A DNA stretch of 58,454 nt. It comes from an uncultured Aeromonadaceae bacterium (GTDB lineage: Bacteria > Pseudomonadota > Gammaproteobacteria > Enterobacterales > Aeromonadaceae). The number at the start of each line of letters is the position of its first letter. Position 1 is the first letter of the stretch. Below are positions 24,777 to 34,619 of the stretch, piece by piece. The position numbers were made by a program, and so were the translations under genes. The notes beneath the pieces were generated by a model, which was given only the letters and a program-made list of their open reading frames with translations, searched no databases and was not told the DNA's origin. The stretch is from positions 1 through 58,454 of the forward strand of contig CAMFKP010000019.1 in NCBI GenBank assembly GCA_945957385.1. Reading direction: 5' to 3'.

Positions 24777-25985
24777 CTACATGTAATCAAAGAGAGTGGT
24801 CTTGTTGACCATGGCATAGGCCTGCTGGGCCATGTTAAGTGCCGTGTTCTCCTTGGTAACATTCGTTATTGCATCATATATATCCAGTTCCGAAATATTG
24901 GCCTTGGACTCACTTTTAATCGCGGATAGTGAATCATTAGAAGCCAATACATTCTCCAGATTATTCATGCGTCCACCAATGCTGCCCATGGTACGATTGA
25001 CGCTATCTTGCGTGTTATTAATATGCGTTTCCGTCTTTGATGCCAGTGCTTTAATATCATCACTCGTTGCCGACGGATCACGTAACGTACTAATCATGTC
25101 ACTCAGCGAATTTAATACATTGTCATTTTTCGGCGCATCTAGCGAAAATGTTTGTGTCGCACCGCCGGCGGCCACATCCACCTTCACATTCAACCCATTA
25201 AAGCTGATGTCCTCGCCTTGTTTATATTCTCCACTTTGCAGGACATTATTTGCCGCATCTCGTATCTCATATGTATTTGGCGTTCCTGCGGTGGTTACGA
25301 CGGAAAAATTATTATTCGCCGCAACCGCTGAATCATATTTCTGGCCATAAAACGAGTTAAACTCGCTGGCTTTATCTACCGAGACCTGGATATTGCCCGA
25401 GGTCGCGGTCGCTGAACGTTCGGTGGCAACCTGCTGGAATATCTGACTACCCGGATCATTGGACGCAATCGTCACCTTGGAGGAGACCTGGCTAAAACGC
25501 TGGCCGTTGTCGCCCTGATAGATGTAATTGCCATTACTGTCCTTGGTAAACGCCTGCGTCTGACTCTGATTACCAGAGAACAGGTACTCACCATTCTCAT
25601 CCTGGGCATTCATCAGGTCGTACAGTTGCTTTTGCAACTCCTCCAGTTCAGTAGCCAGCGTCTCCCGATCCACATCGGTGTTGGTGCCGTTAACCACCTG
25701 TTGCACCTTGGTGTAGGCACTACCCAAGGTGGTGTGGATCGAGTTCAGCGTCGTCTCCTGCTGTGTCAGCTTGGCCTGCAAGTCAGTGCCGTTTGCCGCA
25801 TACTGCTTATATTTGGCTATCTCAGCAGTTAGATTCAATTTCTGTGCCATACCGTTCGGCGATTCGCCGGCGGTGGAAAATTTTTCCAACGTATTCATCT
25901 GCTCCAGCGCCTTGCTGAAGCGTTCACTGTTCTTCATCAGCGAGGTCAGGCTGCGGTCGTACATCATGTTGGTCGTGATACGCAT
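24777..25985 (-). CDS. flgL: flagellar hook-filament junction protein FlgL
   Basis: FlgL (HAP3) joins hook and filament next to FlgK. The 402-residue protein has a flagellin-like N terminus (MRITTNMMYDRSLTSLMKNSERFSKALEQMNTLEK region, split here by family motifs TTNMMYD and TAGESPNGMAQKL) and a C-terminal D0 helix ending AQQAYAMVNKTTLFDYM. The middle (about 150-300) is variable. It begins 6 bases after flgK with a GAGG site. The 228-base gap to flaA holds the flaA promoter and an inverted repeat without a T-run. Confidence 0.94.
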   Translation of the reverse strand: MRITTNMMYDRSLTSLMKNSERFSKALEQMNTLEKFSTAGESPNGMAQKLNLTAEIAKYKQYAANGTDLQAKLTQQETTLNSIHTTLGSAYTKVQQVVNGTNTDVDRETLATELEELQKQLYDLMNAQDENGEYLFSGNQSQTQAFTKDSNGNYIYQGDNGQRFSQVSSKVTIASNDPGSQIFQQVATERSATATSGNIQVSVDKASEFNSFYGQKYDSAVAANNNFSVVTTAGTPNTYEIRDAANNVLQSGEYKQGEDISFNGLNVKVDVAAGGATQTFSLDAPKNDNVLNSLSDMISTLRDPSATSDDIKALASKTETHINNTQDSVNRTMGSIGGRMNNLENVLASNDSLSAIKSESKANISELDIYDAITNVTKENTALNMAQQAYAMVNKTTLFDYM

Positions 25986-25991
25986 CGTCTA

Positions 25992-27986
25992 TTACCTCGC
26001 CGCGCTTAACAGAGTGTCAAAAACCGAACGCGCAGCGGTAATAATTTGCGCAGAAGCGGCATACGCTTGCTGGAAGCGGATAAGATTTGCCGCTTCCTCG
26101 TCCAGGCTGACACCGGACTCGCTGTTAAAAGTATTGGTGCTCTGGGTCAGCTTGGCTTCCGCCGCCGTCTTGCTGGTGTTGAGCGCACTGACGGTCGAGC
26201 CCAGTGACGACATGCTGCTGGAAAACGCCTCACTGAACGTCTGCTTGTTATCCGTGCTCACACTGCTGCCCTTGCGCACCAGATCGGCATTCTGCAACGC
26301 CGCCAGCGCCAGGCCGTTGTAGTTGTCGTTGAAGCCGTTAGTGTTGAAACCGATGCTGAAACTGTCGTTCGCCGCCACGCTGCCAGAGATACTGAAATCA
26401 AAGCCCGGCGTGGTCTTTACATCGCTGTAAATCGCCGTCCCTGTGACCGGATCCTTGAGATTGGCCAGCAGGTTCTGCCCCTTGGTACTGGCGTCGGCGA
26501 CGCCCAGCAAGGTGCCGTTGCCGTCATACACCTGATAGTTGCCGCTGGCGTCAATCTTCACCTGCTGAGGCGCCGTGGCCGCCAGCGCGCTGCTATTGAT
26601 CAACGAGCCGGTGCCGGTGTTATACACGCCGGCCAGCGTAATCTGGCCGCTACCGTAGTTGTTGCCGCTGGCCGTGCCGGTCACCGGCGCCGCCAGCGCA
26701 AAGTCATCGGTGCTGGTGATGGCAACGCTCAAATCCTGCGCCGCCTGACGCGTCGGTTGCAGCAACAGGCTATCGCCAGCGGCCGGGGCGCCGGAGATAT
26801 CCAGCTGGATGCCATAGTCATCCAGCTGGAACTGATTGGGCGGTGTGCTGCCATTGGTCAACAACGTCTTGCTATCGCCATCGATGCGGTAAATCTCAAA
26901 GTCGGTCGCGCTGGTGAACTTCACCTCAAAATCGTTCGGGCTGACGTTGCTGCCCTTGCCCGGGATGAAGCTGACCGACACCGCCGCTGTACCGGTATTG
27001 TTGGCGTTTGGCAGCCCTTGTGACGTCGGCAGCGTGAAAATATCGCCGCCGAGCTGGTTGTTCAGCGTCATCCCCTTGCTGTTTTGCTGGTTCATCGCAT
27101 CGGCCAGCGCCACGGCGAGCTGGCCGATCTCGTTTTGTAACGGCCCCAGCTCGGTCCGCGCCTGGTACAAGCCACCGAGCCCCCCGCCCACCTGAGTGGT
27201 GGACAGGCTGCTACTGCTGTTACCTATCGTCAGCTGCAGCCCGGTTTGGGTAGCATCCGGATTACCCTTGGTCACCCCCAACGAGGCGGCGCCATTGGCC
27301 AGCACCAACGACTGGCCGGTCGAGAGGTTGACCAGCATGCTGCCGTTGTCCTGCGGCACGGTGCGAATGTCCATCTTCTCGGACAGCTTGCGAATCATCT
27401 CATCGCGCTGATCGATCAGGTTCAGCGTCGTGCCGTCACTGTTTTTTGGCGCCTTGATGATCTGCTGGTTCAGGTCATTGATCCCGGTCAGCAGACTGTT
27501 GATGTCCTTGACCTCACTCTCAATGCTGCTGTTAATCGTGCGCTGCTGATCGTTGAGCGTTGCGGAGACGGTCTGGAAACGGTTCACCAGACTGCTGACC
27601 TGACTCATCAGCCCCTGCCGTCCGGTGCTGGTATTAGGGTTGGCATTGGCAGTTTCGAAGGCCGAAAAATAGCTGGTCATCGCGGTATTCAGACTATTGG
27701 CGCTATTGCTCAAATACAGGTCGGTCGACGCCAGTTGCTGATACGCCGAGCTGTACATGGCCACCGATGAGGTATCACGCCACATTTCACGCTGGGAATA
27801 GACATTCAGCATGCGTTCGGTATTGCTCATGCCGACACCGAGGGAGGCCACGTTGGTGTAGAGCTCGGTACGCTGGCGCGTATAGCCCTGGGTATTGATG
27901 TTGCTGATATTGTTCCCTGTGGTCCACAGCAGCTTTTGCTGCGCCTGGACGCCAGAGGAACCAATTGACAGCAGATCGGATGACAT
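25992..27986 (-). CDS. flgK: flagellar hook-associated protein FlgK
   Basis: FlgK (HAP1) is the first hook-filament junction protein. The 664-residue product has the conserved N terminus (SSDLLSIGSSGVQAQQKLLWTTGNNISNINTQGYTR region: GNNISN and TQGYTRQ motifs) and a C-terminal D0 with VSLDEEAANLIRFQQAYAASAQ. The length is at the long end for the family because of an enlarged middle (about 330-560) rich in Thr, Ser and Gly. GGAGAGGG lies just before the start. Only 17 bases separate it from flgJ, so it is likely co-transcribed with flgFGHIJ. Confidence 0.95.
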   Translation of the reverse strand: MSSDLLSIGSSGVQAQQKLLWTTGNNISNINTQGYTRQRTELYTNVASLGVGMSNTERMLNVYSQREMWRDTSSVAMYSSAYQQLASTDLYLSNSANSLNTAMTSYFSAFETANANPNTSTGRQGLMSQVSSLVNRFQTVSATLNDQQRTINSSIESEVKDINSLLTGINDLNQQIIKAPKNSDGTTLNLIDQRDEMIRKLSEKMDIRTVPQDNGSMLVNLSTGQSLVLANGAASLGVTKGNPDATQTGLQLTIGNSSSSLSTTQVGGGLGGLYQARTELGPLQNEIGQLAVALADAMNQQNSKGMTLNNQLGGDIFTLPTSQGLPNANNTGTAAVSVSFIPGKGSNVSPNDFEVKFTSATDFEIYRIDGDSKTLLTNGSTPPNQFQLDDYGIQLDISGAPAAGDSLLLQPTRQAAQDLSVAITSTDDFALAAPVTGTASGNNYGSGQITLAGVYNTGTGSLINSSALAATAPQQVKIDASGNYQVYDGNGTLLGVADASTKGQNLLANLKDPVTGTAIYSDVKTTPGFDFSISGSVAANDSFSIGFNTNGFNDNYNGLALAALQNADLVRKGSSVSTDNKQTFSEAFSSSMSSLGSTVSALNTSKTAAEAKLTQSTNTFNSESGVSLDEEAANLIRFQQAYAASAQIITAARSVFDTLLSAAR

Positions 27987-28003
27987 ACCCTCTCCTTACC
28001 CCA

Positions 28004-29080
28004 TTAAATCTCGGCGGATGACCAAAGTCCGGCAAACGCATCGCTGCGAATGACGCGCTTGAGCTTGTCGGCATACTGTGGATCCGTGGCGTAGCCGGCC
28101 TGTTGCAGCGCTTCGAAATAGGCATCCGGGTCATGGGCCACGGATTTGGCCTTGCTGTAACGGGCGTCGTTGCCAATCAGATTCACGTAATCCTCCATAC
28201 TCTGGACAAACGAGTTGTAACTGCGAAATGATGAGTTGCGCATCACCGGACGACCCTGTTCATATTCGAGACTGTCCGCTTGCGTGGTATTACCTTGCCA
28301 ACGTCGTCCCGCCTTGATGCCGAACAGGTTGTTGCCGTTGTTGCCAGCGCCATCCTTCATCATCTTGCGTCCCCACCCTGTTTCCAGAGCGGCCTGAGCC
28401 AGCAGTGCTACCGGAGATAATCCAATCCGGCTTGCCACCTCGCGGGCGGCCGGCAAAAGTTGCCGCACAAAGGCTTCAGGAGAAGAAAACTCGCCTTGTC
28501 CCTGACGTCCCGCACTCGCCAGACCTGACTGTTGTAACCGCGCCATCCGCGCTACGAAGCGCTCTGCTGCGGCAACGCCAGCATTAACATCACTGTGCGT
28601 ACGGGCCGTTTCCTGGGTTAATGCACCATCCGTGCCAAGATTTTTTGACGCTGCCGCATCGCGGTTATTCCCCTCCCAGCGCGCGAAACGGCGCATCACC
28701 GGCAGGCGTTCATCCGGCATGTTCAATTGCCGGGGTGACGCCTGGTCGACAGCGTCAGATTTTGGTGACAATTGCTTGACGATCAGCCCGGCCAGGCTGT
28801 TATGCCCCTTGGGACTGGACATGCTGGAGGTCATCTGCTCATCGAGCATGCCTTGAAAGAATTGGCTATAGCGGCTGTTCAGCGGGCTATCCGGCGCAAT
28901 CGCCGTATTGGCGTCGCGCATGCTACCCACCCACATCTGGTTGAAGATGGCTTCGAACTGGCGGGCCGCCGCTTCCAGCGCCTGCTGCTGACTGGCATCC
29001 CCCTGGGTACTCATCTTGCGCAGCTGATCCAGCCCGCGGATATCCTGTACCAGACCAATATCGGTTTTTGCCTTGTCCAT
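28004..29080 (-). CDS. flgJ: rod-cap peptidoglycan hydrolase FlgJ
   Basis: FlgJ caps the growing rod and opens peptidoglycan. The 358-residue protein has an N-terminal rod-binding domain (about 35-110, AARQFEAIFNQMWVGSMRDAN) and a C-terminal glucosaminidase domain (about 195-355) with SPVALLAQAALETGWGRKMM, where the catalytic Glu lies in LETGWG, and GNNLFGIKAG. The two-domain form is the one of beta/gamma-proteobacteria. I use the second ATG (29080), which has AGGAG 6 bases upstream; the first ATG lies directly against that site. Confidence 0.93.
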   Translation of the reverse strand: MDKAKTDIGLVQDIRGLDQLRKMSTQGDASQQQALEAAARQFEAIFNQMWVGSMRDANTAIAPDSPLNSRYSQFFQGMLDEQMTSSMSSPKGHNSLAGLIVKQLSPKSDAVDQASPRQLNMPDERLPVMRRFARWEGNNRDAAASKNLGTDGALTQETARTHSDVNAGVAAAERFVARMARLQQSGLASAGRQGQGEFSSPEAFVRQLLPAAREVASRIGLSPVALLAQAALETGWGRKMMKDGAGNNGNNLFGIKAGRRWQGNTTQADSLEYEQGRPVMRNSSFRSYNSFVQSMEDYVNLIGNDARYSKAKSVAHDPDAYFEALQQAGYATDPQYADKLKRVIRSDAFAGLWSSAEI

Positions 29081-29098
29081 CGCCATCTCCTGACTACC

Positions 29099-30202
29099 TT
29101 AGAGAATGACCAGCTCACCCTCGATGGCACCTGCCTGCTGCAGCGCCTCGAGAATGGCCATCAGGTCGCCAGGGGCGACCCCCACCTGATTGATCGCCTG
29201 GACCAGCTGATCCAGCGTGTTACCGGTATCCAGCTTGAACATGCGGTTGTTAGCCTGCTGAACATTGATCGTCGAGTTGGGAACCACAGCCGTCTGGCCA
29301 TTGGAGAAGGCATTCGGCTGCGAGACCTGTGGATTTTCAGTGATCGTCACCGTCAGGCCGCCATGGGTGATCGCCGCCGGCTTGAGTTTGACCTGGCTAC
29401 CGATGACGATAGTGCCGGTACGGGAGTTGACGATGATCTTGGCCGCTTCGTCGGCCGGATCGACTTCCAGGTTCTCCAAGGTCGCCAGATAGGAGACCCG
29501 TTGTGCCGGATCGCGCGGCGCAAAGACCTGTACTGAGGTCGCATCCAGCGGGCGTGCGGTATCGGCACCGACCAGCCCATTGATCACGTCAGCCATGCGC
29601 TTGGCGGTGGTAAAATCGGAACGGTTGAGATTGAAGGTAATGGTATCGCCGGAGTTGAACGAGCTTGGCACTTCGCGCTCGACCGAAGCGCCATTCGGGA
29701 TACGCCCGACCGTCGGCGTATTGATCACTACCTTGGAACCATCGGCCCCCTCGGCCCCCAGGCCGCCAACCACCAGTGAGCCTTGTGCGACGGCATAGAC
29801 GCGACCATCGACCCCTTTGAGGAAGGTTTGCAGCAGGGTCCCGCCACGCAGGCTCTTGGCCTCGCCGATGGCCGACACGGTGACGTCTATCGTCTGCCCA
29901 GGCTTGGAAAACGCCGGCAGATCGGCATGCACGGCCACCGGGGCCACATCCTTGATCTTCGGCTTCAGGCTATCCGGCACCTTGATGCCGAAATTGTTCA
30001 GCATGGTTCTAAAGGTCTGTTCGGAGAAGGCATTGTTCTTTTCACCGGTCCCCGGCAAGCCGACAACCAGGCCATAGCCGATCAGCTGGTTGCTACGCAC
30101 GCCTTGCACCTTGGCCAGATCCTTGATCCGTGCCGCATCGGCCGGTTGCAGAGCAACCACCATCAACGCCATGCTCAGGGCCAGATTGATAAGGGCTTTC
30201 AT
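29099..30202 (-). CDS. flgI: flagellar P-ring protein FlgI
   Basis: FlgI forms the P ring in the peptidoglycan layer. The 367-residue precursor starts [23 protein letters not shown], a cleavable Sec signal, followed by the family motif [24 protein letters not shown] and, near the C terminus, [11 protein letters not shown] and [25 protein letters not shown]. The start at 30202 is chosen because AGGAG stands 6 bases before it; another ATG lies 6 bases upstream. It follows flgH by a few bases. Assembly uses the chaperone FlgA, encoded at 37392. Confidence 0.95.
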   Translation of the reverse strand: MKALINLALSMALMVVALQPADAARIKDLAKVQGVRSNQLIGYGLVVGLPGTGEKNNAFSEQTFRTMLNNFGIKVPDSLKPKIKDVAPVAVHADLPAFSKPGQTIDVTVSAIGEAKSLRGGTLLQTFLKGVDGRVYAVAQGSLVVGGLGAEGADGSKVVINTPTVGRIPNGASVEREVPSSFNSGDTITFNLNRSDFTTAKRMADVINGLVGADTARPLDATSVQVFAPRDPAQRVSYLATLENLEVDPADEAAKIIVNSRTGTIVIGSQVKLKPAAITHGGLTVTITENPQVSQPNAFSNGQTAVVPNSTINVQQANNRMFKLDTGNTLDQLVQAINQVGVAPGDLMAILEALQQAGAIEGELVIL

Positions 30203-30211
30203 GACCATCTC

Positions 30212-30895
30212 CTAGAAAGGACTGTAGGGACCGTTGAAGAACTTGCTAAACCAGCCACGCTCCTGGCTGTTGGCCAGATCGCCGGTACCACCGTATTGAA
30301 TGCGCGCGTTGGCAATGCGTTGGGACAGCACAGTGTTGTCGGCGTTGACATCCTCGGAGCGCACCAGGCCAGTGATGCGAATAAACTCATTGCCGTTGTT
30401 CAACATCAGCCACTTCTCGCCACGCACGACCAGGTTGCCGTTGGGTAACACTCGGACCACGCTCACCGAGATATTGCCTTGCAGGCTGTTGCTCTGGTCG
30501 GCCTTGGCTTGTCCCTTGAAACTGTTGTTGCCGCCCATGCTGACACTGGTGTCATAGCCATCGACATTCACCGTGGCACCACCGAGCTTCAACGCATTGA
30601 GAGCAAGACTGGAATCCTTGGCAGATTGGGAGTTGGCATTCTTCTTGGCGGTGGTGGACTCCACCAATTGCACCGTAATCAAATCACCGACACGGTGAGC
30701 CTTGATATCCGAGTAAATACTGTTGACCTGTCCCTGATTGAAGATCGACCCTGTCGGCTCCACGTTGATGACATCCTCCTCCGGCATCACAGGGGCAAAG
30801 GTCGGATCATCGGGTTGTGGCGCATTCGGCAGTGAGGTGCAACCGGCCATCATCATCGCCAGCACACAGATAACGCGTTTAGGGAACATGATCAT
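30212..30895 (-). CDS. flgH: flagellar L-ring lipoprotein FlgH
   Basis: FlgH forms the L ring in the outer membrane. The 227-residue precursor has a lipoprotein signal ending in MMMAGCTS, where the Cys would be lipidated, and the family segments GSIFNQGQVNSIYSDIKAHRVGDLITV, NLVVRGEKWLMLNNGNEFIRITGLVR and IQYGGTGDLA (each in the expected order). A GAGGAGG site precedes two possible ATGs, six bases apart. It sits between flgG and flgI in the rod/ring operon. Confidence 0.94.
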   Translation of the reverse strand: MIMFPKRVICVLAMMMAGCTSLPNAPQPDDPTFAPVMPEEDVINVEPTGSIFNQGQVNSIYSDIKAHRVGDLITVQLVESTTAKKNANSQSAKDSSLALNALKLGGATVNVDGYDTSVSMGGNNSFKGQAKADQSNSLQGNISVSVVRVLPNGNLVVRGEKWLMLNNGNEFIRITGLVRSEDVNADNTVLSQRIANARIQYGGTGDLANSQERGWFSKFFNGPYSPF

Positions 30896-30903
30896 CAGCC
30901 TCC

Positions 30904-31692
30904 TCAGGTCCGTTGTGTCAGGAACGACATCATCTGATCGACGGTCGAGAGCACCTTGGAGTTCATTTCATAGACGCGCTGCGCCTGAATCAGGTTCACC
31001 AGCTCTTCGGTCACGTTGACGTTCGAGGTTTCCAGCATCCCCTGCTTGATGGTGCCCAGACCATCCGAACCGGCAATCCCTTGTAACGGCGCGCCGCTGG
31101 ATTGGGTCTCGACATACAGGTTTTCCCCGACCGGCTGCAAGCCAGCCGGGTTGACGAAGTCGGTGACTGTCAATTGTCCGACGACCTGGGACTCGGCCTG
31201 GCCCTTGATCTTGACGGAAACCTGACCATCGCCGCCAACCGTGACGCTCTCGGCATCCTGCGGGATCTGGATCTCCGGCTGTACCGGATAGCCCATCCCC
31301 GAGGTCACCAGGGTGCCTTCGGAGTTGAGGGCAAACTGGCCGTTACGGGTATAGGAGGTCGAACCATCCGGCATCTGGATTTCAAAGAAGCCACGCCCGT
31401 TGATCATCACATCCAGCGCATTATCGGTGGTTTGCACGTCACCTTGGGTAAAGTTCTTCTGGGTCGCCACCACCTTGGTCCCGGCCCCCAGCATCAAGCC
31501 GGAAGGCAAGGTGGTGTCTGCCGAGGAGCGGCCACCGGGTTGATTGACGTTTTGGTAGAGCAAATCTTCGAAGATGGCTCGTCCCTTTTTGAAACCAACC
31601 GTCGAGGCGTTTGCCAGGTTGTTTGAGGCAACCGAGATGTTGGTTTGCTGGGCATCCAGGCCGGTCTTGCTAATCCACAAAGCGGGAATCAT
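30904..31692 (-). CDS. flgG: flagellar distal rod protein FlgG
   Basis: FlgG builds the distal rod. The 262-residue protein has the standard length and the two family ends: MIPALWISKTGLDAQQTN with NLANASTVGFKKGRAIFEDL, and EELVNLIQAQRVYEMNSKVL near the C terminus. The middle holds the GAGTKVVATQKNFTQGDVQTT segment characteristic of FlgG. AGGAG precedes the start. It lies 16 bases after flgF and 8 before flgH. Confidence 0.96.
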   Translation of the reverse strand: MIPALWISKTGLDAQQTNISVASNNLANASTVGFKKGRAIFEDLLYQNVNQPGGRSSADTTLPSGLMLGAGTKVVATQKNFTQGDVQTTDNALDVMINGRGFFEIQMPDGSTSYTRNGQFALNSEGTLVTSGMGYPVQPEIQIPQDAESVTVGGDGQVSVKIKGQAESQVVGQLTVTDFVNPAGLQPVGENLYVETQSSGAPLQGIAGSDGLGTIKQGMLETSNVNVTEELVNLIQAQRVYEMNSKVLSTVDQMMSFLTQRT

Positions 31693-31708
31693 ATGCGTCT
31701 CCTCGCCC

Positions 31709-32455
31709 TTAGCTCAGGCGTAACAGCTGGTTTTGGACTTCATCGTTCTTTTCCGCGGTCTGCATCAGCTTCACTTGCGTATCAAACTGCCGCTGCAGGC
31801 GGATCAGGTTCGTCATCTCATCGACGACATTGACATTGCTACTCTCGAGCGCACCGCTCGCCAGGCGTACCTGGGCACTGGCCTTCTCGGCCTGGCCATC
31901 AGCGCGACGAAACAGACCATCGTTACCCTTGCTCAGGGCACGGGTATCCGGATTAACCAGCTTGATGCGTTGGTACTCTTCAACCGTATCGGGAGCCGCC
32001 CCTTCCGGACGGCCGATCACGGTTCCGTCCTGATTGATTTCGACCTTCTCCATCGGCAACGGCAACACGATCGGTTGGCCGGCATCATCCAGGACGCTCA
32101 GTCCGGTTGACGTTTCGAGCACCCCTAACGGTGAGACACGCAGGCTGCCCATGCGGGTATAGGCTTCTTTGCCATCGCCGTCCTGAACGACCAGCATGCC
32201 ATCGCCTTGGACAGCCACATCCAGATCGCGACCGGTCGACATCAGAGCACCGGACTCCATACGCTGCCCCGGGCTTTCGGTCATCGCAAACACGCGGCTG
32301 GGTAACCCTTCACCAAAGGCTTGCATCGAACGCGCCTGTTCCAGATCAGCCTTGAAGCCAACGGTATTGGCATTGGCCAGGTTGTTGCCGCGGACGGCCA
32401 GGCTGTTCATGTTCTGCTTGGCGCCCGACATGGCGATATAGAGCAGATGGTCCAT
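31709..32455 (-). CDS. flgF: flagellar proximal rod protein FlgF
   Basis: FlgF is one of the proximal rod subunits. The 248-residue protein has the bacterial flagellar rod N terminus (MDHLLYIAMSGAKQNMNSLA, RGNNLANANTVGFKADLEQA) and C-terminal motif VDEMTNLIRLQRQFDTQVKLM. It is the first gene after a terminator behind flgE and has its own near-perfect sigma-54 promoter about 40 bases upstream, so it heads a second flg operon reaching flgJ, flgK and flgL. Confidence 0.95.
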   Translation of the reverse strand: MDHLLYIAMSGAKQNMNSLAVRGNNLANANTVGFKADLEQARSMQAFGEGLPSRVFAMTESPGQRMESGALMSTGRDLDVAVQGDGMLVVQDGDGKEAYTRMGSLRVSPLGVLETSTGLSVLDDAGQPIVLPLPMEKVEINQDGTVIGRPEGAAPDTVEEYQRIKLVNPDTRALSKGNDGLFRRADGQAEKASAQVRLASGALESSNVNVVDEMTNLIRLQRQFDTQVKLMQTAEKNDEVQNQLLRLS

Positions 32456-32492
32456 GTCATTCTCCAGTCAAAAAAGTGACTTTCCTGGAACA

Positions 32493-32509
32493 ATGCAATG
32501 GACGTGCCA
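32493..32509 (-). promoter_or_regulatory. sigma-54 promoter of flgF
   Basis: TGGCACG, four bases and TTGCAT on the minus strand are an exact consensus match. The predicted start near 32483 gives a leader of about 28 bases. Confidence 0.8.
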
Positions 32510-32562
32510 CTTAACAAGCCGCCTGGGGGAAGGTAGCAAAACTAAACTTAAGCCATTGATTT

Positions 32563-32590
32563 AAAAGAAAGGCGACCGAAAGGCCGCCTT
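32563..32590 (-). terminator. intrinsic terminator between flgE and flgF
   Basis: On the minus strand AAGGCG-GCC-TTTC-GGT-CGCCTT forms a hairpin followed by TCTTTT, 16 bases after the flgE stop. Confidence 0.75.
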
Positions 32591-32605
32591 GAGAGAAGAG
32601 CAGAA

Positions 32606-33895
32606 TCAGCGGATCTGCAGTATCGTCTGCTGCAGGGTACTATTGACTTCCAGCGCCCGGGAGTTGGCCTGATAGTTGCGCTGTGCGGTAATCAGCTCAA
32701 CCAGTTCGGAGGAGAGGTTGGTATTGGATGCCTCCAGTGCCGAGGACTGGATGCTGCCTACGGTCCCGACTCCAGCTTGCGAGGGAACCGGCTCTCCCGA
32801 GGCCAGTGATGCCTTCCATGAGGTGTCGCCAATCTGACTCAACCCTTGCGGGTTGGAGAACTTGGCCATTGCCACCATACCGAGTTTGACGGTCGTACCA
32901 TTGCTGTAGGTTGCCGACACCAGACCATCGGAGCCGAAATCGACATTCGTCAATTGCCCGACAGTCGAACCATCTTGTGACAGACTGCTGACGGAAAACG
33001 CCGACGCATACTGGGTGATGTTATCAAAGTCGATCGAGAAGGTCTGGGTGCCGTCGGCACCATTGGTAATCACACCGGCCCCCGGAGTTCCTAGCGCCTG
33101 AGTGGTAATGGTGGTTGGCGTCTGCGACAACTTGGCACCCTGCGAATCAAAAACCAGCTCGGCACCCAACGGCGTCCCCTTACCCCCGTTGATATCGACC
33201 GGCTTGTTATCGACGTAGGTCACCAGGCGCCAGGTATTCGCCGTCGTCGCCGTGGAATCCTTCATGAAGTATTGGGTGACCGTGTGGGACTGTCCGAGCG
33301 AGTCATAAATCACGACCGAGGTGGACGAGGTATAGCTATCTGAATCCTTGGGGTCGAAGTTAGCCGGATCCACCGCCTTGCCGTTGGCAGGCAAGTTTAG
33401 ACTGGCATTAACCTTGGTCGTCGCTGTCGGCTTACCGGCGACGGAGGGGATCTGCAGCGCCTGGGTAGAATCCAGGCTGACGGCCTTCGGTGAACCATCT
33501 TCATTGACTTGATAGACCTGCAGGTATTCACCTTGCGACGTCGTCACATAGCCCTCGTCGTTCACCTGAAAGGCTCCGGCCCGCGTGAAGGTGCGATCCT
33601 GGCTGGTCAAGGCACTGGAGGTGACAAAGAACCCTTCCCCCTTGATCGCCAAATCCAGGGCGCTATTCGTGCTTTGTAGTGCGCCCTGATGGAATTGCTG
33701 GGTCACTGCGGCCGTTTGCACACCATTGCCAACAACCGTCTTGGCATTGGCAAACACGGAACTGGAATAGACATCCGAGAACTCGGCCCGCGAACCTTTG
33801 AAACCGGTCGTATTGACGTTGGCAATGTTGTTTGCCGTGACGTCGAGTTGCTTTTGCGAGGCGTTGAGCCCGCTCAGTGCAATATTGAATGACAT
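32606..33895 (-). CDS. flgE: flagellar hook protein FlgE
   Basis: FlgE polymerises into the hook. The 429-residue protein has the conserved N terminus (MSFNIALSGLNASQKQLDVT, NNIANVNTTGFKGSRAEFSD) and C terminus (ASNTNLSSELVELITAQRNY), with the FlaE-type central domain (about 165-300). The length is typical for polar systems. AAGGAG precedes the start. It ends the flgBCDE unit, as a terminator follows directly. Confidence 0.96.
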   Translation of the reverse strand: MSFNIALSGLNASQKQLDVTANNIANVNTTGFKGSRAEFSDVYSSSVFANAKTVVGNGVQTAAVTQQFHQGALQSTNSALDLAIKGEGFFVTSSALTSQDRTFTRAGAFQVNDEGYVTTSQGEYLQVYQVNEDGSPKAVSLDSTQALQIPSVAGKPTATTKVNASLNLPANGKAVDPANFDPKDSDSYTSSTSVVIYDSLGQSHTVTQYFMKDSTATTANTWRLVTYVDNKPVDINGGKGTPLGAELVFDSQGAKLSQTPTTITTQALGTPGAGVITNGADGTQTFSIDFDNITQYASAFSVSSLSQDGSTVGQLTNVDFGSDGLVSATYSNGTTVKLGMVAMAKFSNPQGLSQIGDTSWKASLASGEPVPSQAGVGTVGSIQSSALEASNTNLSSELVELITAQRNYQANSRALEVNSTLQQTILQIR

Positions 33896-33922
33896 AATCG
33901 CTCCTTCGCGTTCGCCGCTAGA

Positions 33923-34606
33923 TTAACTGGTAACTTCGAGAATCTTGCTGAGCTCGATGGAGCCCAATCCATTGATGTTCAAGGTGGTCGCGGTGGATGA
34001 GGTGCCTAGCGTCACGCTGCTGACCTTGCCATAGGTCAAGGCGGACAGATCCTGGCTCTTGCCGTCAACCAGACCGTTAACCTTGACCGTGTACTTGCCG
34101 TCCGGCAACGCCTTGCCGTCGGCATCTTTGCCATCCCATGAGAACGGCACATTGCCGGTGTGATCGCCGGACATCGCCTCTTCGTAGACAACATTGCCGC
34201 TGGCATCCGTCACCGTCACCTTCAGATCGGAGGCCCCCTTTCCTGTTGCCAACACACCACTTAGCCCTTCGGAACTGGTCATATAACCGGTATTGGTCGG
34301 CATCAGCACCTTCTGCCCGACCAAGCCTGAGGCCATCAGCGCCTGGCTGGAGGTCACCACTGAGCTCAGGCTATTTACCGAACTATTCAGCGAGGTAATT
34401 CCGTCAACGGTGGAAATCTGCGCCATTTGAGACACCATCTCGGCGTTGTCTACCGGCTTGGTCGGATCCTGATAGGAAAGTTGCGTTGTCAGCAGCGACA
34501 AGAAGTCTGATTGACTCAGGCTGTTACTCTTGGTGCTGTTAGCGGCCGTACTTGCGGCTGACGTTGTCTTTGTCGTATTCAGGCCGATATCACTGTATAT
34601 GGACAT
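33923..34606 (-). CDS. flgD: hook assembly scaffold FlgD
   Basis: FlgD caps the growing hook and is discarded later. The 227-residue protein has the N-terminal FlgD signature LSQSDFLSLLTTQLSYQDPTKPVDNAEMVSQMAQIST in pieces (DFLSLLTTQLSYQDP; NAEMVSQMAQ) and a C-terminal FlgD Ig-like domain (about 115-200, VTDASGNVVYEEAMSG, FSWDGKDADG). GGAGG lies before the start, 13 bases after flgC. Confidence 0.94.
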   Translation of the reverse strand: MSIYSDIGLNTTKTTSAASTAANSTKSNSLSQSDFLSLLTTQLSYQDPTKPVDNAEMVSQMAQISTVDGITSLNSSVNSLSSVVTSSQALMASGLVGQKVLMPTNTGYMTSSEGLSGVLATGKGASDLKVTVTDASGNVVYEEAMSGDHTGNVPFSWDGKDADGKALPDGKYTVKVNGLVDGKSQDLSALTYGKVSSVTLGTSSTATTLNINGLGSIELSKILEVTS

Positions 34607-34619
34607 CCGCTACCTCCTC

